In this document: positions 16,201 to 23,583 of the stretch, one piece after another
How positions within the stretch are numbered: the first letter of the stretch is position 1
Layout: each line of letters opens with the position of its first letter
Assembly: GCA_024655885.1 (NCBI GenBank)
Contig: JANLFN010000008.1
Location: 1 to 64,000, forward strand
Direction of reading: 5' to 3'
Source of the DNA: Eubacteriales bacterium
GTDB taxonomy: Bacteria; Bacillota; Clostridia; Acetivibrionales; JANLFN01
DNA length: 64,000 bases
Notes under the pieces: model-generated
Databases searched by the model: none
Told to the model about the DNA's origin: nothing
Seen by the model: only the letters and a program-made list of their open reading frames with translations
Position numbers and translations under genes: made by a program

Positions 16201-17451
16201 ATGTTTATTGCCGATTTTCACATACACTCAAAATACTCAAGGGCCACCAGCAGGGAATGTGTGCCTGAAATGCTGGAAATGTGGGCGAGACGTAAAGGAA
16301 TTGACGTTATCGGGACAGGCGATTTCACCCATCCGGCCTGGCGCGAAGAATTAAAGGAGAAGCTTGTCCCTTCAGGAGAGGGCCTTTATGTGCTTAAAAG
16401 CGATTCCCGCATAGAGGATAAAGTCGCAGGAGCAGATCTCAAGCCTCAATTCATTGTTTCCGGCGAAATCAGCTCAATATACAAAAAAAACGGAAGGGTA
16501 AGAAAGGTTCACAACCTGATACTTCTACCCGGCTTAGAACATGCCGAATCCATCTCCCGCAAGCTTGAGGCCATAGGGAATTTGCATTCGGACGGCAGGC
16601 CCATATTGGGCCTGGACAGCAGGGACCTGCTTGAGATAGTGCTGGATATGTGCCCGGAGGCTATCTTTATTCCTGCTCATATATGGACCCCCCATTTCTC
16701 CCTGTACGGCACCTATTCCGGCTTTGACGATATCAAGGAGTGCTTCGAGGATTTAACAGGCTGCATATATGCGCTGGAAACAGGCCTTTCCTCAGACCCT
16801 CCAATGAACTGGCGCCTTTCCGCGCTGGACGAATTCACGCTGATTTCCAACTCGGACGCCCATTCTCCCATCAACTTGGCCAGAGAAGCCAACATTTTTG
16901 ATACCGGGCTTTCTTATCCATGCATATTGCAGGCTTTAAAAAAACGCAGTACAAAGGAGTTCTACGGTACAATAGAGTTCTTTCCGGAGGAAGGAAAATA
17001 CTACTACGACGGGCACAGGGCGTGCAAGGTGTGCTGGAAGCCCTCGGATACAAAAGCTGCGGCAGGCATATGTCCTGTATGCGGAGGCAGGATTACCGTG
17101 GGAGTGCTTCACCGGGTTGAAGCCCTTGCAGACAGGGAAGAGGGATTCATCCCTCCGGAGGCAAAGCATTTCGAAAGCCTCATTCCGCTTCATGAGGTGA
17201 TCGCTTCCTCAATGAGCTTTACTGCTGCCAGCGGGAAGGTGAAGGAGAAGTACAACAACCTGATAGGGAGCCTGGGACCGGAGCTGTTTATACTCCGGAA
17301 GGCACCGCTAAGCGATATCGAGCTGGCGGCAGGACCCTGTATAGCCGAAGGCATCCGCAGACTGAGATGCGGGAAGGTTGAAATACAGCCCGGATTTGAC
17401 GGAGAATACGGTAAAGTTAAAATAATGGACAAAAAGGAACAGCAGCCATGA
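16201..17451 (+). CDS. PHP-domain protein, endonuclease Q family
   Basis: The protein is 416 residues from the ATG at 16201 (CAGGGGT upstream). The N-terminus has the PHP metal-binding signature ADFHIHSKYSRATS, followed by GTGDFTHP, PAHIWTPHFSLYG and SNSDAHSP, all of which supply metal ligands. A C-terminal zinc site is formed by CKVC and CPVCGG near residues 275-300. Endonuclease Q homologues nick DNA 5' of deaminated bases such as uracil and hypoxanthine, so a role in DNA repair is likely. An extended -10 element (TGGTATAAT, 16158-16166) lies just upstream; transcription would begin near 16173, which argues against the earlier ATG at 16174. Confidence 0.87.
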   Translation: MFIADFHIHSKYSRATSRECVPEMLEMWARRKGIDVIGTGDFTHPAWREELKEKLVPSGEGLYVLKSDSRIEDKVAGADLKPQFIVSGEISSIYKKNGRVRKVHNLILLPGLEHAESISRKLEAIGNLHSDGRPILGLDSRDLLEIVLDMCPEAIFIPAHIWTPHFSLYGTYSGFDDIKECFEDLTGCIYALETGLSSDPPMNWRLSALDEFTLISNSDAHSPINLAREANIFDTGLSYPCILQALKKRSTKEFYGTIEFFPEEGKYYYDGHRACKVCWKPSDTKAAAGICPVCGGRITVGVLHRVEALADREEGFIPPEAKHFESLIPLHEVIASSMSFTAASGKVKEKYNNLIGSLGPELFILRKAPLSDIELAAGPCIAEGIRRLRCGKVEIQPGFDGEYGKVKIMDKKEQQP

Positions 17452-17660
17452 CCTCAAGGGGTTCTATGTCATTCCATAACTCATCCATAAAAGCTTCAGA
17501 TTGCGTATGATAGACATTTAGCGCATGCGGCAGTGAATGCATATCGGAAAGAAGCTGTATGGCTTTATTAAAGCTATTCTTCTTCAAAATAATCTTTTTT
17601 AAATGGGATGGAAAAGGAAAAAAATCGTCCCATGTAATACCAGATAATAATTATATTTAT
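17417..17660 (-). pseudogene. Possible gene remnant converging on the endonuclease Q gene
   Basis: The minus strand is open from about 17660 to TAA at 17417 without a good start codon. The translation looks protein-like (WDDFFPFPSHLKK, then AIQLLSDMHSLPHALNVYH and FMDELWNDIEPLEV). Its end overlaps the last 35 bases of the endonuclease Q gene. The missing start and lack of a ribosome site suggest a truncated relic. The family was not identified, and chance openness cannot be excluded. Confidence 0.3.
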
Positions 17661-17756
17661 AAGAAATATGCGTAAATTGTTTAACATAATTGCCATAATT
17701 TTCATATTATGTAATTGTAATGCAAAAAATCTTTTATTTATAGGAGGTAGTCGAAA

Positions 17757-17885
17757 ATGGAAGACAGAGGTTTTGATGGATTCGGCGGTTTTTTTCGCAA
17801 CGATATGATTCTTTGGTTCATTATCTTATTTCTATTACTCTTTTGGGATAGGCGTAGATTTGACTTTGATGTAGACCCTAAGTAA
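17757..17885 (+). CDS. Small membrane peptide (sporulation-type), copy 1
   Basis: A 42-residue peptide follows TAGGAGG at 6-nt spacing. It begins MEDRGFDGFGGFF, has one membrane segment (MILWFIILFLLLFW) and ends RRRFDFDVDPK. A paralogue follows 39 nt downstream with the same plan: acidic start, glycine/phenylalanine patch, one helix, arginine plus DFDF tail. This layout resembles small YjcZ-like sporulation peptides of Firmicutes, although sequence identity to that family is limited. Confidence 0.75.
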   Translation: MEDRGFDGFGGFFRNDMILWFIILFLLLFWDRRRFDFDVDPK

Positions 17886-17924
17886 CTTCCCAAATTTAAT
17901 ATCCCAAAAGAAAGGAGGATTCAT

Positions 17925-18047
17925 ATGGCAGAAGATAGAGGCGGTTGCGGCTTTGGTTTTCGCTCTGAGTGGATATGGATTATTATAATTATAATAATCA
18001 TATTGCTTTTCTGCTGCAGAGATTTCGACTTTGGCTGTAAAGAATAA
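17925..18047 (+). CDS. Small membrane peptide (sporulation-type), copy 2
   Basis: A 40-residue peptide has AAAGGAGG 6 nt before its ATG. MAEDRGGCGFGF is followed by a very hydrophobic helix (WIWIIIIIIIILLF), then CCRDFDFGCKE. It differs from its upstream paralogue by carrying four cysteines, which could form disulfides or crosslinks in a spore layer. A strong terminator follows, so the two copies form one short operon. Function is inferred only by resemblance. Confidence 0.75.
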   Translation: MAEDRGGCGFGFRSEWIWIIIIIIIILLFCCRDFDFGCKE

Positions 18048-18070
18048 TTGAGCACGCTGCACATCTTTCC

Positions 18071-18108
18071 AAATACCTTAATAGTAATGTCTATTAAGGT
18101 ATTTTTTT
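18071..18108 (+). terminator. Intrinsic terminator after the two membrane peptides
   Basis: A perfect 14-bp stem (AAATACCTTAATAG and complement) with loop TAATGT is followed by TTTT. It ends the two-gene peptide operon. Confidence 0.9.
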
Positions 18109-18298
18109 AAAGGGTCTATTATTCGCTGCACCTTAAAGTGCATAAGGCTTCACCAACCACTGTCAGCCTCAATAAAAAAAGCCTTTTGCCTCTTTAGTAC
18201 TCATCTCTGTATAAATATAATGTCCTCTTCATCCGCACGAATGTCCCCCTTTCATTCCCAATATTCTACGTGAAAAGGAAAATTCCTACATAACTGCA

Positions 18299-18454
18299 TT
18301 AATTGCAATCTCTTATTTTTGCTATATCAAATTCGATATTGTTTTTCATATCACAACTGATATCCATTAACTTAATAATTTTCTGTATTGCCTGTACCAC
18401 ATTTTCAGCCTCGACTTCTATGTTGTCACCATTAAATTTTATACTAAATTTCAT
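18299..18454 (-). CDS. Small acidic/basic hypothetical protein
   Basis: A 51-residue frame on the minus strand starts at 18454 with AAAGGGTG about 7 nt upstream. The sequence MKFSIKFNGDNIEVEAENVV followed by QAIQKIIKLMDIS suggests a beta-hairpin and an amphipathic helix. No family was recognised. It stands alone between a terminator and a set of palindromes. Confidence 0.55.
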   Translation of the reverse strand: MKFSIKFNGDNIEVEAENVVQAIQKIIKLMDISCDMKNNIEFDIAKIRDCN

Positions 18455-18558
18455 AGCCAACACCCTTTGCTTTAAGTACTGATATATTATTCGAACCTCA
18501 AATCATTTTTTCAGGTGTTATTTGCGCAATGTTTACATTATTAGAATGCTTATCTATA

Positions 18559-18604
18559 TTGAAGCGTGAAAATGATTTTGCATTTATCCATTTTCACGCT
18601 TCAA
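18559..18604. repeat. Dispersed palindrome family, copy 1
   Basis: A perfect 16-bp inverted repeat (TTGAAGCGTGAAAATG and complement) surrounds the loop ATTTTGCATTTATC. Related copies lie at 19127 and 20408 with conserved flanks (TATATTGAA on the left, CCTT on the right) and a nearly identical loop, so this is a repeated element rather than a chance hairpin. Confidence 0.8.
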
Positions 18605-18616
18605 TTACCTTCATGT

Positions 18617-18720
18617 AGGAGGCTGTGAAAAAAAGGGGTTCTATAGGTTTTGCTACGCCGCATGTAGCAGTCTACAAGCGCCCCGTCAAAAAGAACCGCT
18701 ATGTTTTTTCACATCCTCCT
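18617..18720. repeat. 104-bp inverted-repeat element
   Basis: The ends are 17-bp inverted repeats with one mismatch (AGGAGGCTGTGAAAAAA at 18617-18633, complement at 18704-18720). Inside, GGTTCT/AGAACC and TGCTAC/GTAGCA pairs also match. The size and symmetry suggest a miniature mobile element or a long RNA hairpin. No open frame fits inside. Confidence 0.6.
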
Positions 18721-18840
18721 CTATATGGCGAAAATCTATTTTTCCCTTTGTAATTTCTTTTTCGCGATTCATCTATATCATCCGCGTTACGTATATTTTT
18801 CATTAAATTTGGCACCCTAAATTTCAAGGAGGGATTATTT

Positions 18841-19017
18841 ATGAATGAAATTGAATCCTTGCTTCAAGATATCGAAAAATTGCGTAATAATTTGCATAAA
18901 CTCATTTTAGAGAAAAATGCAAACCTTACTGATCCTGAAGTTATCTCTGCAAGCCAAATGCTGAATGCTGCTATTACCAAGTATAATGAGATTGTGGAGA
19001 AGAAGTCGAATAAGTAA
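18841..19017 (+). CDS. Divergent Spo0E-like protein
   Basis: A 58-residue protein has AAGGAGGG 7 nt before its ATG. Helix one is IEKLRNNLHKLILEK and is joined by NLTDPEVIS to helix two, SQMLNAAITKYNEIV. This is the Spo0E fold and spacing, but the signature S-Q-x-L-D is changed to S-Q-M-L-N. The aspartate contributes to the phosphatase action in characterised members, so this protein may bind Spo0A or another regulator without dephosphorylating it. It is the second family member in this window. Confidence 0.75.
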   Translation: MNEIESLLQDIEKLRNNLHKLILEKNANLTDPEVISASQMLNAAITKYNEIVEKKSNK

Positions 19018-19126
19018 GTTATTCAAATAGTTCAGGGTTTTCTCCGTTATTTCCGATTACCTCGCTAAAATCAAGGTAGAACGGGAATTCACTTCCCTAA
19101 ATCGTAAACATTCCGAAGAAACTATA

Positions 19127-19170
19127 TTGAATGTGAAAATGATTTTGTATTTATACCATTTCGCGGTTAA
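19127..19170. repeat. Dispersed palindrome family, copy 2 (degenerate)
   Basis: The left arm TTGAATGTGAAAATG and loop ATTTTGTATTTATAC match the other copies, but the right arm (CATTTCGCGGTTAA) has lost most pairing. The flank TATATTGAA is conserved. Confidence 0.65.
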
Positions 19171-19203
19171 TACAGCAATATTTTAAAGGAAAAGGTATCG
19201 AGG

Positions 19204-19238
19204 CAAAAAATAAGGCTTCTGATAATCCTCAAAAGCCT
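19204..19238 (-). terminator. Terminator downstream of tRNA-Leu
   Basis: On the minus strand AGGCTT pairs with AAGCCT around a 14-nt loop and is followed by TATTTTTT, directly after the tRNA. Confidence 0.7.
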
Positions 19239-19239
19239 G

Positions 19240-19323
<84 letters not shown>

Positions 19324-19336
19324 ATATAGCTATAAT

Positions 19337-19365
19337 ATGATAACACAAAAAGCTTCTTTTTTCAA
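19337..19365 (-). promoter_or_regulatory. Promoter of tRNA-Leu
   Basis: On the minus strand TTGAAA (19360-19365) and TATCAT (19337-19342) are 17 bp apart, placing the transcription start a few bases before the tRNA. Confidence 0.75.
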
Positions 19366-19433
19366 GAGGAAACGAACAGCAGTTTTTGCCTCTGTCGGCC
19401 ATAGTGTGAAATCATTTTATTATAAAAAAAAGG

Positions 19434-19454
19434 AGGTGCATCGCACCTGTTTTT
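19434..19454. terminator. Isolated bidirectional terminator-like hairpin
   Basis: AGGTGC and GCACCT flank the 3-nt loop ATC, with GTTTTT on the plus side and a run of eight T on the minus side. No gene ends nearby on either strand, so it may insulate the tRNA unit or end a small unrecognised RNA. Confidence 0.55.
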
Positions 19455-20407
19455 GAAAGGTTTTTGCTGTGATATCTATAATAAATAAATATTAGAGATA
19501 TACCGTACTGAATTTTTGTGTATGCTATAGCATTCCAGCCTTAATATGCTGCTACGTCTTATACAGCATAGGCATGTCCATGCAACGATGACTCTTTCTC
19601 CGCTATTAGCAATTTGCGCTATACGGATATGCGGGCAATCCCTTGTCCCTCACAATAAATTATAAAAATTATGGAAATATAAGGGAAGACATTAAAATGG
19701 TTTATACCGATGTCTTGCATAGCCCCTGTGCATCCCAGTATGTGCTCTATTCAGTTGACTTTACGTTGTCCGATATACAGTCAGTATATATAAAGGCATA
19801 AAATCAGGATACATACATTCGATATCGTCTCCTGTCTTATGCAAGCCTTTCGGGAGGTACCAATGCCTCCCTGCCTTCATGGCAAAGGGGCATTGGTTTG
19901 TTACAATGCGGATACATTCTGGAATAACTTGTTCGCCGCTATTTTTGTATTTCTTGAGACCGGCTTTACCCGTTATTTCCGGATTTTTCCACAAAATATG
20001 TCACACCTATAAGCTGCGTACCGATTAGCTATTGTATTTCTACATTTCTCCACTTTTATCCAATCAGCTTCGCCGGTATATTCGACAATTAACTGTGTAT
20101 AAATTTTTGTACATAGTGTATTCTTTGTGTTTTTTGCGCTTGAATAGTTGCTTCTCGCGCAAAATGTTTAATTTGTACTTTTTTTTATACATTTATATGC
20201 GTATGGAACTTTTTCCGCATAAATTGCGTCGCCTTCAAACCCGGCTGTTTCTCAACCATATTAATATATTAACGGAATTTATCAAAATAATATATAAACA
20301 TATTTTGATTTATTGTACTTATTTACGAACATTATTTTTTCTGAAAGTAAAGCTATATATTGATTTTTTCTTTATTAAATTCTAAGCACAGGATTTCATA
20401 TTCTATA
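19455..20407. other. Gene-poor AT-rich region
   Basis: About 950 bases without a gene that could be supported. A minus-strand frame at 19761-19994 (77 codons, TTG start) is open but matches no family recognised here and may be a decayed gene. The only clear structures are the palindromes at the right end. Confidence 0.4.
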
Positions 20408-20452
20408 TTGAACGCGAAAATGATTTTGCATTTACAACATTTTCGCCTTCAA
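20408..20452. repeat. Dispersed palindrome family, copy 3
   Basis: Arms TTGAACGCGAAAATG and CATTTTCGCCTTCAA (15 bp, one mismatch) flank the loop ATTTTGCATTTACAA. Compared with copy 1, the stem has changed on both sides in ways that mostly keep pairing. Confidence 0.75.
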
Positions 20453-20467
20453 TTCCCTTAGTGAATA

Positions 20468-20509
20468 TCGCGGAAATTCAATAGATTCTTCGTAAAATCA
20501 TTTCCGCGA
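20468..20509. repeat. 10-bp inverted repeat related to the palindrome family
   Basis: TCGCGGAAAT (20468-20477) and its complement ATTTCCGCGA (20500-20509) lie 16 bp after copy 3. Read on the minus strand, the start (CGCGGAAATGATTTT) resembles the CGCGAAAATGATTTT of copy 3, suggesting a rearranged fourth member. Confidence 0.55.
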
Positions 20510-20604
20510 CTTATATAATAAAAATATATTTTACTTTCTCCTTCCTTTAAAGTTTGCTATAATTAATGAATAAAAATCTAAAAAAATCACAAGAGGAAAA
20601 AATT

Positions 20605-21819
20605 ATGAAGTATATCGTTGTCCTAGGTGACGGAATGGCTGATTATCCCATTCCGCAGTTGGGCGGAAAAACGCCCCTTCAATGTGCTGCGAAGCCTAAC
20701 ATTGATTTCCTTGCAAAACACGGAACCATCGGTATGGTAAAAACCATTCCCGACGGGATTCCCCCTGGAAGTGACGCTGCAAATCTTTCGGTCATGGGTT
20801 ACAACCCCAGGCTTTACTATACGGGCCGTTCCCCCCTGGAGGCTGTCAGTATGGGTATAAACATGGAGAAAGACGACCTGGCGTTCCGGTGCAACCTGGT
20901 AACCTTATCCGATGCGGAAAACTATGCCGATAAGGTTATGGTGGATCATAGTTCGGATGAAATTTCATCCGAGGAAGCACGTGAACTCATTGAGGAAATA
21001 AACCGGAATTTTAAAACGGACGAAATCGCTTTTTATGCAGGAGTCAGCTACCGCCACTGCATGATATGGAAAAACGGACCTCAGGGGTTTCAGTTTACCC
21101 CTCCCCACGACATCTTGGAAAAAAGGATAAGTGAATACCTTCCCCGGGGCGAAAACTCAAAAGTGCTGCTGGATATGATGGTTGAAAGCCACAAGCTGTT
21201 GAAAGACCATCCCGTCAACAGGGCAAGAGCCTCCAGAGGCTTGAGGCCGGCGAACTCCATTTGGCTGTGGGGGGAAGGCAAAAAACCGGCAATACCCTCT
21301 TTCTATGATAAATACAGGGTGAAAGGTTCGGTCATTTCCGCCGTCGACCTTATAAAGGGTATAGGGCTATGCGCCGGCTTGAAGTCCATCGACGTGGAAG
21401 GAGCCACCGGAAATATCCATACAAACTTTATGGGCAAGGCAAAGGCTGCATTAAAGGAGCTGGAAGCCGGACAGGATTTTGTGTATATCCATATAGAAGC
21501 TCCCGACGAATGCGGCCACAGGTATGAAATTGACAACAAAGTCAGGTCTATAGAGTTGATTGACGCCCAGGTCGTAGGACCCCTGCTGGAAGGTTTGAAA
21601 CAATTTGACGATTACAGGATCCTTGTCCTGCCCGATCACCCCACGCCCCTGCCCTTAAGGACTCATACACCCGAACCGGTGCCGTTCCTGCTGTACCAGA
21701 AAAGCAGGGAAAAGCTCTCCGGAGCGGACGGATATGACGAGCTCCAGGCCGGGCAAAGCGGCATATCTATAGAAGAAGGGTATACTCTCATGGACAGGTT
21801 TGTGAATCCCACTCTTTAA
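20605..21819 (+). CDS. apgM: Cofactor-independent phosphoglycerate mutase (ApgM/archaeal type)
   Basis: The enzyme interconverts 3- and 2-phosphoglycerate in glycolysis. The 404-residue protein belongs to the alkaline-phosphatase superfamily. VVLGDGMADYPI supplies the first metal ligand, and PPGSDAANLSVMGYNP holds the predicted nucleophile Ser56. IHIEAPDECGHR and LVLPDHPTPLPLRTHTPEPVPF supply further ligands, so the active site looks complete. Some family members have been discussed as homoserine kinases acting in threonine synthesis, so that function is an alternative. The ATG at 20605 follows AGAGG; a start 13 codons earlier lacks a ribosome site. It stands alone and converges with the next gene. 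Confidence 0.9.
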   Translation: MKYIVVLGDGMADYPIPQLGGKTPLQCAAKPNIDFLAKHGTIGMVKTIPDGIPPGSDAANLSVMGYNPRLYYTGRSPLEAVSMGINMEKDDLAFRCNLVTLSDAENYADKVMVDHSSDEISSEEARELIEEINRNFKTDEIAFYAGVSYRHCMIWKNGPQGFQFTPPHDILEKRISEYLPRGENSKVLLDMMVESHKLLKDHPVNRARASRGLRPANSIWLWGEGKKPAIPSFYDKYRVKGSVISAVDLIKGIGLCAGLKSIDVEGATGNIHTNFMGKAKAALKELEAGQDFVYIHIEAPDECGHRYEIDNKVRSIELIDAQVVGPLLEGLKQFDDYRILVLPDHPTPLPLRTHTPEPVPFLLYQKSREKLSGADGYDELQAGQSGISIEEGYTLMDRFVNPTL

Positions 21820-21843
21820 TCTAGAAATGTAAAAGTTGTGGAA

Positions 21844-23484
21844 TTAAACTTCAGGGCCGGAAGGCTCTTTTTTTTCCTGCATGGCTTTTTGAAAAAACCA
21901 TTGGGGTACAAGTTTTCGGAGTTTCCGGGGAAGCATATCCATGTCCTCCCTTGAAATTCCTTTGAATAAGACCATAAGAGTAAAATATATCACTACGCCG
22001 AGGAATATGGATATTACCGTTGCCGCGGCATTAACGGCATAGGCGGCCTTTGTGAAATTTAAAAAGACGGCTATGGCTTTATAGGACCCGTAAATGCACG
22101 CCCCCATAATAGCAGAGGCCATGGCCGGCTTAAACAGCACTTTTAACAGGCGGGGTTTTATCCTGAGAGTCTTCCGAATCAATATACCGTTCAGTATAAT
22201 GGGAATGCAATAGCTGACGATGCTCCCTATAATGGCGCCTGAAACGTACAGCGGTGGAATCGGGACCAAGAAATAGTTGGTGAGAATTTTCCCTACTATT
22301 CCCATAACAAGATTGAAGGTTGTCTGGTAGAATTTCCCTGAGCCTTGCAAAATCGAAGTCTGCACCTGCACAACAGCCAGCAGGATAAGGGCAGTGGACC
22401 CGTACAGCATGAGGTATGAGCCCTGACCATACTGCAGCAGCTGATAGATGGGACCGCTCAAAACACAAAAGCCCACGGAGGAAGGGATTGTCACCAAAAA
22501 GCAAAGCCGGAAGGCATAATTCACCCTGTCCTGCACCCGGTTCCTGTCGCCTATTGCAACAGCAGCGGCAACAGCAGGCAGGATGGTGGCGGCCAATGCC
22601 GCCACCACCGCAATAGGCGCATTTAAAAGCTGCTGGTATTTATAAAGGTAGCTGTACATTTGAGTGGCCGTTTTATCCGCAAAGCCTGCCGCTAAAAGCC
22701 TGGATTTCACATTCCACACATCCACCAGATTCCCCGCGTATTGCAGTCCGATGCCAAGGGTGATGGGAATGCCGTAGTCCACTATCTTTCTTACTAGTTG
22801 AAAATACGAGTACCTTGCGACTTTAGCATTTGGGGCCCTCCTTGGAAGCGCTCCCCCATAGTTTTTCCTGTAAAACCGGACTAAAAAAAATGCGGCGGAG
22901 AGCGCTCCCAAAGATGTGCCTATAGTGCCTCCGGCACATGCAGCCTCCAGGCCGTACCTTAAAAAAAGCGCCGCAAATACAAGGGTAAACACCACGTTGA
23001 CCACTTGCTCAATAATCTGTGAGACGGCGGTGGGCAGCATATCGCCATTGCCCTGGAAATACCCCCTGTATGCCGAAGACACGGAAGTAAAGAGCAGTGC
23101 GGGCGATAAGGCCAGTATGGCAAGATAAGACCTTTCATAGTGCAGGGCCCTGGATAAGGGGTAGGACAAAGCAAACATCAGCAGGGCCATCACCAGTCCC
23201 AGGACTAACAGCATAAATCTGGCTATTTTAAAGCTCCGCAGAGCATCCTTGCAATTGCCCACCGCTGCAAGCTCGGCAACCAGTTTGGAAATTGCAACAG
23301 GGATTCCTGAATTTGACAATACATATACCAGTACATAGACCTGGTATGCCGCTGCGTATATTCCATTTCCCTCATCACCGATGATTGCCAGTAAAAACGG
23401 CAAATAAAGCAGTGATAATAATTTTACTGTGATTCCGGCCGCAGACAACACTGCAACCCCTTTTGCAACTGATTTTTCACTCAT
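21844..23484 (-). CDS. SpoVB/MurJ-like polysaccharide flippase
   Basis: This 546-residue integral membrane protein has about 14 membrane helices and belongs to the MATE/MVF superfamily, in the branch containing SpoVB and lipid II flippases. The N-terminus SVAKGVAVLSAAGITVKLLS and the motif GNGIYAAAYQVYVLVYVLSN are typical of SpoVB-like proteins. Members move undecaprenyl-linked sugars across the membrane, for spore cortex or cell wall assembly. The C-terminal tail is cytosolic and charged. Several spoVB-like genes usually exist per genome, so assignment to spoVB itself is not certain. It converges with apgM with only about 25 bp between stop codons. Confidence 0.88.
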   Translation of the reverse strand: MSEKSVAKGVAVLSAAGITVKLLSLLYLPFLLAIIGDEGNGIYAAAYQVYVLVYVLSNSGIPVAISKLVAELAAVGNCKDALRSFKIARFMLLVLGLVMALLMFALSYPLSRALHYERSYLAILALSPALLFTSVSSAYRGYFQGNGDMLPTAVSQIIEQVVNVVFTLVFAALFLRYGLEAACAGGTIGTSLGALSAAFFLVRFYRKNYGGALPRRAPNAKVARYSYFQLVRKIVDYGIPITLGIGLQYAGNLVDVWNVKSRLLAAGFADKTATQMYSYLYKYQQLLNAPIAVVAALAATILPAVAAAVAIGDRNRVQDRVNYAFRLCFLVTIPSSVGFCVLSGPIYQLLQYGQGSYLMLYGSTALILLAVVQVQTSILQGSGKFYQTTFNLVMGIVGKILTNYFLVPIPPLYVSGAIIGSIVSYCIPIILNGILIRKTLRIKPRLLKVLFKPAMASAIMGACIYGSYKAIAVFLNFTKAAYAVNAAATVISIFLGVVIYFTLMVLFKGISREDMDMLPRKLRKLVPQWFFQKAMQEKKEPSGPEV

Positions 23485-23583
23485 ATGTACCCTGCAAGTC
23501 CATCCGTGTAAAACTAGTGGCCTTGCTCATTATAGTACAAAATAAGAGTGAAATCAATTCAACTGTTTCTATTTCAGCAATGA

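Noticed and set aside
19761-19994. Minus-strand frame of 77 codons with TTG start
   Set aside because: Ribosome site is weak and no family could be recognised; could be a decayed gene, but not supportable as a CDS.
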